Assembly: GCA_016234445.1 (NCBI GenBank)
Contig: JACRBT010000017.1
Coordinates: 62,001-126,000 of the forward strand
DNA: 64,000 nt
Direction of reading: 5' to 3'
Source: Chloroflexota bacterium
GTDB taxonomy: Bacteria > Chloroflexota > Dehalococcoidia > Tepidiformales > Tepidiformaceae
In this document: positions 16,017 through 24,220 of the stretch, one piece after another
Layout of the letters: each line of letters opens with the position of its first letter
Numbering within the stretch: position 1 is the first letter of the stretch
The notes under the pieces: generated by a model
Seen by the model: only the letters and a program-made list of their open reading frames with translations
The model's database searches: none
What the model was told of the DNA's origin: nothing
Program-made: the position numbers and the translations under genes

Positions 16017-17248
16017 CGAAGCTCGCGCCCCTCCTGCCGCCTTCGGCCGCGCCGGACGCCGGGCGGCTGCTGACGGCGCGCGCCCTCCGGGGGTTCGCCG
16101 ACGGTTTCGTCAGCGTGCTTCTCGCCAGCTACCTCGACGGGCTTGGGTTCTCGGCGGTCCAGATCGGCGCGATCATCACGACGACTCTCCTGGGGTCGGC
16201 AGCCCTCACGCTCGGGGTCGGGCTCGTGAGCAACCGCATCCACCCCCTGCGCGTCCTTTTCGGCGCGGCCGCCCTGATGTTTGCAACCGGCCTCGGCTTC
16301 GCGGCGGTGACGGACTTCTGGCCGCTCCTCGTCGTCGCCTTCGCGGGGACCTTGAACCCCTCGGCGGGCGACGTCAGCGTCTTCCTCCCGGTCGAACAGG
16401 CGCTCCTTTCGGAGAAGGTGTCCGGCAACGACCGGACGGCGCTCTTCGCCCGCTACAACCTGGGCGGCGCCTTCGCCGGGGCGCTGGGGGCGCTCGCGAG
16501 TGGCATTCCCGCCGTCCTCGCCCGGACGAACGACTGGGACCGCACGGACGCCGAACGCTGGGGGTTCGTGCTCTATGCCGCGGTGGCGCTGGTGATCGCC
16601 GTGGTCTACCTGGGCGTCCAGCCAGCGGTTCGCCGGGGCGCGGGAGAGGCGCGCCGGAGCGTCCTTGCCCGCTCCCGGAGGGTGGTGCTACACCTCGCCG
16701 CGCTCTTCAGCCTCGACTCCTTTGGCGGCGGGTTCGTGGTCCAGTCGCTGCTGGTCCTCTGGCTGTTCAAGCGCTTCGACACCTCCACGGCGACGGTCGC
16801 GACGGTGTTCTTCGCCGCCGGGCTGCTGACCGCGCTCTCGCAACTGGCGTCGTCGTGGCTGGCCGGCCGGATCGGCCTCATCCGGACGATGGTCTTCACG
16901 CACCTCCCGGCGAACGGGTTCCTCATCGTCGCGGCGCTGATGCCGACGGCGCCGCTCGCCATCTTCTTCCTGCTGCTGCGGATGGCGCTTTCGCAGATGG
17001 ACGTCCCGGCGCGGCAGTCGTTCGTGATGGCGGTTGTGCCGCCAGAGGAGCGGGCGGCGGCGGCGAGCGTCACCAACGTCCCCCGGAGCCTCGCCTCGGC
17101 GCTCTCGCCGTTGCTGGCGGGAGCGATGCTGAGCATGTCGTCGTTCGGCTGGCCGCTGATCGCCGGTGGCGTCCTCAAGATCGTCTATGACCTGCTCTTG
17201 CTGCTGCAGTTCCGGGCGGTGCAGCTACCGGAAGATGGAGCGCCTTAG
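16013..17248 (+). CDS. MFS transporter (probable CTG start)
   Basis: This protein of about 411 residues has some 12 hydrophobic segments in two six-helix halves, beginning LRGFADGFVSVLLASYLDGLGF, with mid-loop LQPAVRRGAGEARRSVLARSRR. No ATG, GTG or TTG stands at the right place: the first membrane helix begins near 16090 and the only plausible codon that couples to the ChrB stop is CTG at 16013 (CTGA overlap). This start is inferred. The substrate is unknown; drug or anion efflux is plausible given the ChrB-domain partner. The last codons lie in a 165-bp tandem duplication. Confidence 0.75.
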   Translation: MTKLAPLLPPSAAPDAGRLLTARALRGFADGFVSVLLASYLDGLGFSAVQIGAIITTTLLGSAALTLGVGLVSNRIHPLRVLFGAAALMFATGLGFAAVTDFWPLLVVAFAGTLNPSAGDVSVFLPVEQALLSEKVSGNDRTALFARYNLGGAFAGALGALASGIPAVLARTNDWDRTDAERWGFVLYAAVALVIAVVYLGVQPAVRRGAGEARRSVLARSRRVVLHLAALFSLDSFGGGFVVQSLLVLWLFKRFDTSTATVATVFFAAGLLTALSQLASSWLAGRIGLIRTMVFTHLPANGFLIVAALMPTAPLAIFFLLLRMALSQMDVPARQSFVMAVVPPEERAAAASVTNVPRSLASALSPLLAGAMLSMSSFGWPLIAGGVLKIVYDLLLLLQFRAVQLPEDGAP

Positions 17249-17371
17249 GGGCGGGGGGCCCTCACCCCCCGGCCCCCTCTCCTCACGCAGTGAGGAGAGG
17301 GGGAGTGAGACGGGTAACACGGGGACAACTTTCTGTGGGAAGTACCAGGGTATGCCGGCGGCCTGGAGCAC
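17207..17371. repeat. 165-bp tandem duplication, unit 1
   Basis: This unit begins in the last codons of the MFS gene, contains palindromic repeat copy 2 and its tail, and ends in sequence homologous to the 3' end of the serine hydrolase gene (reverse strand VLQAAGIP). Unit 2 follows without a gap with about a dozen substitutions and one inserted base. Confidence 0.85.
17259..17309. repeat. dispersed palindromic repeat, copy 2
   Basis: Same architecture as copy 1. It continues into a conserved 3' tail ending ACAACTTTCTGTGGGAAGTA near 17325-17348, which is also seen in copies 3 and 4 but not in copy 1. Confidence 0.8.
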
Positions 17372-17537
17372 CAGTTCCGGGCGGTGCAGCTGCCGGAAGA
17401 CGGAGCTCCCTAGTGGCGGGGGGCCCCTCACCCCCCGGCCCCCTCTCCTCACGGAGTGAGGAGAGGGGGAGTGAGACGGGTAACACGGGGACAACTTTCT
17501 GTGGGGAGTATCAGGGTATGCCGGCGGCCTGGAGCAC
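17372..17537. repeat. 165-bp tandem duplication, unit 2
   Basis: This unit opens with a pseudo-tail of the MFS gene (encoding FRAVQLPED then a stop) and ends with the true 3' end of the serine hydrolase gene. Both convergent gene ends therefore exist twice in tandem. Confidence 0.85.
17425..17475. repeat. dispersed palindromic repeat, copy 3
   Basis: Nearly identical to copy 2 (loop ACGGAG against ACGCAG). Its tail runs directly into the stop codon of the serine hydrolase gene at 17511-17513. Confidence 0.8.
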
Positions 17538-18554
17538 GGCTGTCACGAGCTTCAGGGTCGCCGCTTCGGGGCCCTGGTGGGCGCGGTTCTGGTTGGCGAC
17601 GCCGGTGACGGTGATGCCGCGGCCCGGCTCGTGGATGGCGAAGGAGCCCCAGAAGCCGTTGTGGTTCCAGCAGCAGGTGTTCCCGAACAGCCGGCGGAAG
17701 ATGCCGAGGCCAGCCTGGCGCTCGGGCTGGTCGGTGGGGACCGTGGTCAGCATCTCTTGCAGCGAATCTGCGCGGTCGAAGACCTGGCCCGCGAAGAGCG
17801 CCCGCCAGAACCGCGCGAGGTCCGCTGCCGAAGACACCAGGCCGCCGCCGCCGTAGAGGTCGAAGGACGCGTCGACTTCGTTGCCATCGCGGCGGGCGAT
17901 GTACTGGTGGATGCGTTCGCCCGCGCCGACCGGGACGGGTTCGAGGCTTTCGAGGTGGGTTGCGGCCAGGCCGAGGGCGTCGAACCGCAGGAGTTCGCGA
18001 AAGGCAGCGGCGAGGGGCAGGCCGCTCAGCTGTTCGACGACCAGGCTGGCGAGGACGTAGCCCGTGTCGGAATAGTGGAAGACCTCGCCCGGGGCTCCGT
18101 AGGGATTGCCGTGGGCGAGGGCGAACTCGACCTGCTCCAGCGGCGTCCAGCGATGGCCAGGGTCGCTCACCGCCACTGCCGCGTAGGCGTCGTCGGTGCC
18201 CCAGTCATAGAGCCCGGCCGTGTGGTTGAGGGCCTGGCGGATGGTGATGCGCTCGCCGTGGGAGACGCCGTCGATGACGTTCAGGCGGGCGACGAGTTCC
18301 GCGGGGAAATAGCGGGCGATCCGGTCGTCGAGCGCCAGCCTGTCCTGTTCGACCAAACGCAGGACCGCGGCCGCGGTGAAGGTCTTGGTGTTGCTGGCGA
18401 TCCGGAAGGTCATGTCCGGGCGCATGGGCGTGCCGGCCGCGGTGTCCGCGACCCCGGCTGCGCCGGCCCAGGCGCCGCCGGCGGCCTCCAGGTGAAGAAT
18501 CACCCCGGGGACGATCGGGTTGTCACGGATGAACGCGTCGAGAATGGCTTGCAT
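17511..18554 (-). CDS. serine hydrolase, beta-lactamase class C/PBP-like family
   Basis: This 347-residue protein carries the class C beta-lactamase-fold triad: SNTK (SxxK) in FRIASNTKTFTAAAVL, YSD (YxN-type) in EVFHYSDTGYVLASLV, and the third-box position HNG in CCWNHNGFWG. It lacks a clear signal peptide, so it is more likely an esterase or D-amino-peptidase-like enzyme than a lactamase. The ATG at 18554 is the first in-frame methionine after repeat-derived sequence. Both ends of the gene are bordered by the same palindromic element. Confidence 0.8.
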   Translation of the reverse strand: MQAILDAFIRDNPIVPGVILHLEAAGGAWAGAAGVADTAAGTPMRPDMTFRIASNTKTFTAAAVLRLVEQDRLALDDRIARYFPAELVARLNVIDGVSHGERITIRQALNHTAGLYDWGTDDAYAAVAVSDPGHRWTPLEQVEFALAHGNPYGAPGEVFHYSDTGYVLASLVVEQLSGLPLAAAFRELLRFDALGLAATHLESLEPVPVGAGERIHQYIARRDGNEVDASFDLYGGGGLVSSAADLARFWRALFAGQVFDRADSLQEMLTTVPTDQPERQAGLGIFRRLFGNTCCWNHNGFWGSFAIHEPGRGITVTGVANQNRAHQGPEAATLKLVTAVLQAAGIP

Positions 18555-18613
18555 GGCCGGGGACCCTCCGGGCGCCAAGTCTAGCACTCGCTTGCGCAAC
18601 TTAGAGATCGGCC

Positions 18614-18702
18614 CCCTCACCCCCCGGCCCCCTCTCCCCACGCAGTGGGGAGAGGGGGAGTGAGCCGCCTAGCAGCGCCAACTTTCTTTGCGAAGTACCA
18701 GC
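18614..18702. repeat. dispersed palindromic repeat, copy 4, with tail
   Basis: The palindrome (18614-18664) has compensating stem changes relative to the other copies (CTCCCCACGCAGTGGGGAG against CTCCTCACGCAGTGAGGAG), so base pairing has been kept. The tail AACTTTCTTTGCGAAGTACC follows, as in copies 2 and 3. Confidence 0.8.
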
Positions 18703-18714
18703 ACCGTCCCGGTT

Positions 18715-20088
18715 TCATCCCCGGCGCGACGCCTCTTCCGTGGCCATCAACCGGAGCATGTCGCTCGCGCCGCCCTGGACGAGGACGGTCACGTCGAGGC
18801 CCCGGCGTTCGAAGAAACTGGAGGCCATCGTCGCGCGCTGGCCGCTTCCGCAAACGAGGAGGAACGGCCCCGGCCCGGCGGAGTCGATCCACGATGGCAG
18901 CTGGTCAATTGGCCGCTGGATGGCCCCCGGGAGGGGCTCGGTGGCGTGCTCGTTGCCGTAGCGAAGGTCGAGGATCGCCCGGCCGCTTGTGCCGCCGAGT
19001 GCGGCCACCGCCGCGTGGGTGTCGACCGTGGGCATGGCGAGCAAGGGCCGGTCGCCAGCCTTCCAGGTCGCGAAGGGGAGGTAGCCGCGCACGTCTTCGT
19101 AGCCGATCCGGAAGAAGTCCGTCGTGATCCGCTCCGCCTGGGGGCCGTCGTAGGCGACGAGCGCGAGGGGGGCGTTGAAGGGCAGCAGCCAGCCGGCGTA
19201 GGCGAGGAGCGAGTCGCTGTCCTCCATCTCGATGGAGCCGGGGATGTGCTCCGCCGCCCAGTCGAACCGCGAACGGACGTCGACGACGGAGACGCCGCCC
19301 GCCGCCGCGCGGTCGAGGTCAGCCGGGGTGAGGAGCGCGGGCTTCGGCGGCTCGCCGTAGACCTTGGGGCCGGCCCGGTTGATCGGCGCCATGTACCGGT
19401 AGTAGCCGGGGATGGGCGAGGCGTTGCCGAGGTGGACGGCCTTGAACGCCTCCAGGGAGGGGCTGGCGAGGGCCGGGTTTCGCGCCAGTTCCACCGCCAG
19501 CGGTCCGCAACGGCCGACGTCGGCGCCGGAGGTGCTGCAGAATGAGCCGGCGCCATGCGTGGGGTAGAGTTCGGCCTCGGGCGGGAGCATGGCCGCGAGC
19601 CGGTGGGCGGTCTCCCACTGGAGGCGGGTGAGCTCGTCGGCGTGGCCTGGCCCGAGAAGGTCGCTGCGGCCGGCGGCGGCCATCAAGAGCGCGCCCCCGG
19701 TGAACGCGCCCTGCGTCTTCCCGGCGGCGTCAACGGCGATGTAGGCGGTGTGTTCGAAGGTGTGCCCGGGGGCGGCCACCGCCCGCAGGACGCCGTCGCC
19801 GACCTTCACTTCGTCACCGTCGGAAACGGCCAGGTGGGGGAACTCAAGGCCGGAGTTGGCGGGGGCGACGACCTGCGCGCCAAGTGCCGCGAGCTCACGC
19901 CCGCCGGACACGTAGTCGTTGTGGACGTGGGTTTCGAAGACGAACTGGATCGTCGCGCCGTGGCCGGCCGCCGACTGGAGCAAGGGCCTGACGTCGCGCT
20001 GGGGGTCGACCGCGGCGGCGACACTCCCGGCGATGACGAGGTAGGACGCGTCCCCGAGCGCCTCCGTGACGAACTGGATGATCTTCAT
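18715..20088 (-). CDS. MBL-fold persulfide dioxygenase with two rhodanese domains
   Basis: This 457-residue fusion has a glyoxalase II-like metallo-hydrolase domain (residues 1-240) with the metal motif ETHVHNDYVSGG, further ligands in PGHTFEHTAY and the GAGSFCS loop. Two rhodanese domains follow (about 255-350 and 365-455). The first has no active cysteine (LALVAYDGP); the second has the loop VCGSGQRA. Such proteins oxidise glutathione or protein persulfides and move sulfane sulfur. It lies in a same-strand run behind an ArsR regulator, an MMPL transporter and a YgaP-like membrane protein, which fits sulfide or persulfide detoxification. Confidence 0.85.
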   Translation of the reverse strand: MKIIQFVTEALGDASYLVIAGSVAAAVDPQRDVRPLLQSAAGHGATIQFVFETHVHNDYVSGGRELAALGAQVVAPANSGLEFPHLAVSDGDEVKVGDGVLRAVAAPGHTFEHTAYIAVDAAGKTQGAFTGGALLMAAAGRSDLLGPGHADELTRLQWETAHRLAAMLPPEAELYPTHGAGSFCSTSGADVGRCGPLAVELARNPALASPSLEAFKAVHLGNASPIPGYYRYMAPINRAGPKVYGEPPKPALLTPADLDRAAAGGVSVVDVRSRFDWAAEHIPGSIEMEDSDSLLAYAGWLLPFNAPLALVAYDGPQAERITTDFFRIGYEDVRGYLPFATWKAGDRPLLAMPTVDTHAAVAALGGTSGRAILDLRYGNEHATEPLPGAIQRPIDQLPSWIDSAGPGPFLLVCGSGQRATMASSFFERRGLDVTVLVQGGASDMLRLMATEEASRRG

Positions 20089-20149
20089 GATTGATTCCCC
20101 TCGGTGAGGCCGCTCCCTGGCGGATCGTACGGCATGCTGGCGCTAGTGG

Positions 20150-20422
20150 TCAGGACTTTCGGCTGGCGCCCCGTGCCTTTGCGGGGCAATAGGCACTGCC
20201 CAGGAAGTGTCCGCCCCAGGCCGGGGCGATCGGGCAGAGGTTGAACACCCCGGCAGCGATGGGCACGAGGCCGAACGCCGCAACGGCCAGCCCGAGCGGC
20301 GGGGAGATGACCGTCAGGCCGACGTTGACGATGGTAACGCCGGCCGCCAGGCGGAGCATGCGGCCGTATTCACCGGCCATGAACCGCGAGAACGCGGAGC
20401 CTTCTTGAGTTTCGGTTTCCAT
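20150..20422 (-). CDS. YgaP-like small membrane protein (DUF2892)
   Basis: This 90-residue protein has two hydrophobic segments (LAAGVTIVNVGLTVI; LGLAVAAFGLVPIAAGVF) and the DUF2892 signature FNLCPIAPAWGG. In E. coli YgaP this module is fused to a rhodanese domain; here it is separate but adjacent to an MBL-rhodanese gene, which supports a shared sulfur role. A second cysteine (AYCPAK) lies near the C-terminus. Confidence 0.8.
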   Translation of the reverse strand: METETQEGSAFSRFMAGEYGRMLRLAAGVTIVNVGLTVISPPLGLAVAAFGLVPIAAGVFNLCPIAPAWGGHFLGSAYCPAKARGASRKS

Positions 20423-20501
20423 TTGCTGACCTCCGTTGCGAGTCTGAGTGGCTTCGATCGGGGCGACCTGGACGGTCTCCGGGCAGCCGGGATTGGTGTG
20501 G

Positions 20502-22586
20502 TTAGTGCGCGAAACGCACGTCCGGGAGCATGCGGCCGGCCCAGCGCGGCAGCCACCAGGCGCGCCGCCCGACCAGCGAGAGCACGGCCGGTACCAGTAC
20601 CAGCCGCACGAGGAATGCGTCGAAGAGGACCGCGGTACCGAGGATGAGGCCCATCTCCTTCATCGGGAGCGTCCCGGCGATGGCGAAGGTGAAGAACACG
20701 GCGATCATCACGCCCGCGGCGGCGACGATCGGGCGGCCGGTGTGGGCGAGGGCGCCGGTCACCGCTTCGGCCGGGTCGTTCGAACGGTCGAAGTGTTCGC
20801 GGGCCGAGGCGAGGAGGAAGACGGTGTAGTCCATCGAAATGGCGAAGACGAGGGCGAAGAAGAAGAGCGGCGCCCAGGAGGTGAGGTAGCCCTGGCTTTC
20901 GAAGCCCATCGGCCCGGCGGCCCAGCCGTGCTGGAAGGCGAGCGCCCCCACCCCGAAGGCGGCGCCCACGGAGAGCAGGTTGAAGACAACCCCCGCCACC
21001 GCGATGAACACGGCCTGGAGGGCGAAGAGGAGAAGGATGAAGCCGAGCACGAGCACCGTCCCCATCACCAGCGGCGCGCGGTCGCGGAGGGTCTGGTCGA
21101 GGTCGTGGTTTTCGGCGACGGGCCCGCCGACGAGTGCGCCCGTGGGAAGCGCCTCCCGGAGCGTGGCGACGAGGTCGGTGGTGGCGCGGTCGGACGGGCC
21201 CGTCGCCGCGAAGGCGGTGACGAGCGAATAGCCGTTGCCGCCAGGCTGGGCGGGGAAGACGGCGGCGATGCCCGGCGTCGCGGTGATGGTCTTCGCGACG
21301 GCGTTGGCATCGGTGCCAGCGGGGACTACGACCTGGATGGGGCCGGGGCCGCCGGGGCCAAAGGCGCCCTGGATGAGTTCGTAGCCCTCGCGCGCCTGCT
21401 TGTCGCCCGGGAGCACGGAGATGGACGGCATGCCCGTCTCCAGGAACAGCACCGGCGAGGCCGCCAGCAGGAGCAGGCCGGTGACGGCGACGGCGACGAT
21501 GCCGGCTCGCCGCTGGACGCGGACCGCGAACCGTTCCCACCACGGGCTACGGTGTTCGCCGATCGAATGCCAGGGCAGGGAAAGGCGGTTGATTCCCGGG
21601 CCGAGGAGCGCCGGGAGCAGGGTCAGCGCCGCCAGGAGGACAAGCCCGACCGCCAGCATCATCCCCGCCGCCATCGACTGGAAGGCGGGGACGGGCACGA
21701 GGAGCACCGCGGAAAGGCTGATGAGCACGGTGAGGCCGCTGAAGAGGACCGCCTTGCCGGCCGTGTCCATCGTGGCCCCGACGGCCGCGTTCACATCCCG
21801 GGGGTTCGCGTGGAGCGCCCCCCGGAAGCGCGTGACGATGAAGAGGGCGTAGTCGATGCCCAGGGCGAGGGCGAACATCATCGCGAAGTTGAGGGTCCAG
21901 ATCGAAAGGTCGAACGCCCGGGTGAGCCCGTAGAGGATGCCCATCGCGGAGATGAGCCCGGCCGCCGTCAGGAGGAGCGGGAGCCCCGCCGCCGCCAGCG
22001 ACCCGAAGGCCAGGACGAGGATGATCGCGGTGACCGGCCAGGTCAGCAGTTCCGCCTTCATCATCCCTTCGCGGTTGACGGCGTTGAAGTCGCCCCAGAA
22101 GGCAGCGGCGCCGGTCAGCGCGACCGTGACCTGCCGGTCGCTCAGCTTGCCGATGTCATCGGCGACGCGCTCGGCGGCACGGACGGCCTCGGTCGGGTCG
22201 ACGAGGGCGCCGGCCTGGATCATCACCGTCTTGCCGTCGGCGCCGGGCTGGGGCGGGAGGGCAGGCCCGAAGGCGGGTTCGCGGGCGAGGACGGCGGTGG
22301 CGGCGGCGATCCGTTCCTGGAAGGCGGGGCTGTCGATGGCGAGCGTGTCGCTGTGGAGCACGACGACGGCCGACTGGGAGGAGAGGCCCCCAAAGTTCTC
22401 TTCGATAACCTGGCGGGCGGCGAGGGAGTCGCTGCCATTCACTTCCCACATGGCGCCGGAGAGGGCGTGCTCAAGCTTCGGGGCGAAGGCCCCGAGCGAA
22501 ATCGCGACGAGCGCCCAGGCGAGGATCACGGGGAGCCGGTGACTGTGGGACCAGCGGCCGAGACGAGCGAGGGGGGCGTTGCCCAT
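20502..22586 (-). CDS. MMPL-family RND transporter
   Basis: This 694-residue protein has the MMPL layout: TM1, a large extracytoplasmic loop (residues about 35-170), five helices, a second TM-loop unit, and five more helices. The proton-relay motifs are visible as ALGIDYALFIVTRFRG and AISMDYTVFLLASAREHF. MMPL proteins export lipids or hydrophobic compounds. Its position directly behind an ArsR regulator and ahead of sulfur genes is unusual for lipid export and suggests it handles a sulfur- or stress-related substrate, which is inference. Confidence 0.85.
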   Translation of the reverse strand: MGNAPLARLGRWSHSHRLPVILAWALVAISLGAFAPKLEHALSGAMWEVNGSDSLAARQVIEENFGGLSSQSAVVVLHSDTLAIDSPAFQERIAAATAVLAREPAFGPALPPQPGADGKTVMIQAGALVDPTEAVRAAERVADDIGKLSDRQVTVALTGAAAFWGDFNAVNREGMMKAELLTWPVTAIILVLAFGSLAAAGLPLLLTAAGLISAMGILYGLTRAFDLSIWTLNFAMMFALALGIDYALFIVTRFRGALHANPRDVNAAVGATMDTAGKAVLFSGLTVLISLSAVLLVPVPAFQSMAAGMMLAVGLVLLAALTLLPALLGPGINRLSLPWHSIGEHRSPWWERFAVRVQRRAGIVAVAVTGLLLLAASPVLFLETGMPSISVLPGDKQAREGYELIQGAFGPGGPGPIQVVVPAGTDANAVAKTITATPGIAAVFPAQPGGNGYSLVTAFAATGPSDRATTDLVATLREALPTGALVGGPVAENHDLDQTLRDRAPLVMGTVLVLGFILLLFALQAVFIAVAGVVFNLLSVGAAFGVGALAFQHGWAAGPMGFESQGYLTSWAPLFFFALVFAISMDYTVFLLASAREHFDRSNDPAEAVTGALAHTGRPIVAAAGVMIAVFFTFAIAGTLPMKEMGLILGTAVLFDAFLVRLVLVPAVLSLVGRRAWWLPRWAGRMLPDVRFAH

Positions 22587-22661
22587 GAAGTAACTCCTTG
22601 CCGATGAAGTGATGAACTTGGGAGACGCAGCCGGGCGATAGGAACGCCGCGGGCCAGTGGG

Positions 22662-22994
22662 CTATCTGATCGCGAAGACCCTTGCTTCTTCGGCCGCCTG
22701 GTCCCGGAGCCGGTCGCAGACGAGCGTGCAGAGGTCTTCGATGCTGGGGTCGGCGATCGCGTAGTAGGCGGCGGTGCCCCGGGCGTGGCGGCTGACGATG
22801 CCGGCCTCGTGGAGGACGCGGAGGTGCTTGCTCACGTTCGCCTGGCTCGTCCCCAGCCGGTCGACGAGGTCGCCGACGTTGAGTTCGCCTTCGGCGAGGA
22901 GGGTGCGGAGGATGGAGAGCCGGGTGGCGTCGCCAAGGACGCGGAAGCGCTCGGCGACGTGTTCGAGGAGGTGTGGGGGGAGGGCGGTGCTCAT
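22662..22994 (-). CDS. ArsR-family repressor with a C-terminal cysteine pair
   Basis: This 110-residue winged-helix repressor has the ArsR core (FRVLGDATRLSILRTLL, recognition helix TSQANVSKHLRVLHEAGIV, wing RHARGTAAYYAI). Its only cysteines are C89 and C93 in the last helix (EDLCTLVCDRL), a possible thiol switch or metal site. Persulfide sensors such as BigR/SqrR use cysteines in two different helices, so this would be a different arrangement. It heads a same-strand run of MMPL, YgaP-like and persulfide dioxygenase genes. A palindrome overlaps its promoter. Confidence 0.85.
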   Translation of the reverse strand: MSTALPPHLLEHVAERFRVLGDATRLSILRTLLAEGELNVGDLVDRLGTSQANVSKHLRVLHEAGIVSRHARGTAAYYAIADPSIEDLCTLVCDRLRDQAAEEARVFAIR

Positions 22995-23004
22995 GTCTTT
23001 GTCA

Positions 23005-23033
23005 CTCTATAACCGTAGAGCGATGGATGTCAA
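23005..23033 (-). promoter_or_regulatory. promoter and operator of the ArsR gene
   Basis: On the minus strand TTGACA (23033-23028) and TATAGA (23011-23006) are spaced 16 bases apart, a near-consensus sigma-70 promoter. An inverted repeat CTCTA-N6-TAGAG (23005-23020) overlaps the -10 element, where ArsR binding would autorepress the operon. Confidence 0.6.
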
Positions 23034-23456
23034 GGAGCTGTCGGCTCTCGGCTCTCGGCTATCGGCTATCGGCTGTCGGTACTTGGCGGGCACTCCACTC
23101 CTTTACAGCCGTGGCACGGCGATGCGGGGGCCTCCGGCTGTTGCCGCTGGGTACTTGGCGGGCGGGCGGGGGGCCACTCCTTCACAGTCGTGGCTCGGCG
23201 ATGTGGGGGCCTCCGGCTATCGGGAGTTGGCTCTGCGGACATGGTGGGCAGCGTGAGGACCACTCCTTTACAGTCGTGGCACGGCGACGGGGGTGGCGGG
23301 TGCGACATCCGTACCACGACCGCGAGGGAGTGGCGCCGGTGGGCTCATCCCCCGGTGGGCGGCTGTCGGCCGCCGGTACTTGGCGGGCGGGCGGGGGGGC
23401 CACTCCTATACAGTCGTGGCTCGGCGATGTGGGGGTGAGGCTTCGCCTCGGCCGTG
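23034..23456. repeat. non-coding composite repeat region
   Basis: No gene is credible here. The stretch opens with five tandem TCGGCTN heptamers (23041-23075). Four direct copies of a 35-base unit containing CACTCCTTTACAGTCGTGGC follow at 23096, 23175, 23261 and 23401, with one inverted copy at 23313-23333. Three units are preceded by GGTACTTGGCGGGC. Spacings are irregular (79, 86 and 140 bases). Its role is unknown. Confidence 0.75.
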
Positions 23457-24143
23457 CTATGTGGGGCCGGGCGCCCGGGCGGAGACGACTTCGGTCGGCC
23501 AGCTGCCGGTTCCGCCGCAGTAGGTGCGTTGGACTTCGGTGAAGCCCGCGGCCCTGAGGAATGACCCCGCGAGCACCGGCCGGCAGCCCCCGACCTGGAT
23601 GGGGTCCTTCAGGAAGCGTGCCTTCCAGTCCTCCGAGAAGGCGACGTCCGCGCCCTCGCCCTCGGTCAGGTTGGCGAGGACGATGCGGCCGCCGGATTTC
23701 AGGACCCTGCGGAACTCGCTCACGATCTGGCCGATGTCCTCCGCCGGGATGAGGTCGAGCATGTAGCTGTTGAAGAGGCAATCGAAGGTGCCGTTCCGGA
23801 AGGGGAGGAAGCGGGCGTCGGCGAGCATCAGGGGGACCGAACTTGCGCCGGCCGCGTTGAGCCGCTCGCGCGTGAGGGAGAGCATGCCGGGGGTGAGGTC
23901 GATGCCAACGATGCCCGCGGGGCCGGTGCGCTTCACCTGTTCGACGATGCTCATGCCCGTCCCGACCGCGACCTCGAGATACCGCTCGCCGGGTTTTCGG
24001 TGCATGGCGTCGAGGGCGAGGGCCTTGGCGCGGGCTTCGAACTCGACCGTGGCGGCGTCGTAGACCGGGGCCGCCGCGCCGTAGAACGCCTGGATCTGGC
24101 GTTTGCCGAGGGGGACGTCGAGGAGGCGGTCTGTGTCAGCCAT
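23457..24143 (-). CDS. UbiE-like SAM-dependent methyltransferase
   Basis: This 228-residue protein has motif I (YLEVAVGTGMSIVEQVK), the acidic loop (VGIDLTPGMLSLTRERL), DARFLPFRNGTFDCLFNSYMLD and LKSGGRIVLANLTEGEG, as in UbiE/Methyltransf_11 enzymes. The ATG at 24143 is chosen because GGAGG lies just upstream. Two C-terminal cysteines occur (GGCRPV, TYCGGTG). The acceptor is unknown. Confidence 0.8.
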   Translation of the reverse strand: MADTDRLLDVPLGKRQIQAFYGAAAPVYDAATVEFEARAKALALDAMHRKPGERYLEVAVGTGMSIVEQVKRTGPAGIVGIDLTPGMLSLTRERLNAAGASSVPLMLADARFLPFRNGTFDCLFNSYMLDLIPAEDIGQIVSEFRRVLKSGGRIVLANLTEGEGADVAFSEDWKARFLKDPIQVGGCRPVLAGSFLRAAGFTEVQRTYCGGTGSWPTEVVSARAPGPT

Positions 24144-24220
24144 GGGAACCTCCAGGGCGGTGTCGCAGTGATGCCGCCGGATGTCCGCATTATGCACCTC
24201 GAACGGGGGCGAGGGCTTCG

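Noticed and set aside
17225-17494. Short minus-strand frame containing VLQAAGIPWYFPQ and repeat-encoded SSLREERGPGGEG
   Set aside because: It is made of the duplicated serine hydrolase tail and palindromic repeats, not a gene.
20448-22607. 719-codon plus-strand frame opposite the MMPL gene
   Set aside because: The charged, low-complexity protein (GEEHGDHHARGG-like) is the mirror of a clear membrane transporter gene.
23096-23435. Possible CRISPR array
   Set aside because: Units are imperfect, spacings are 79, 86 and 140 bases, one copy is inverted and no cas gene is near.
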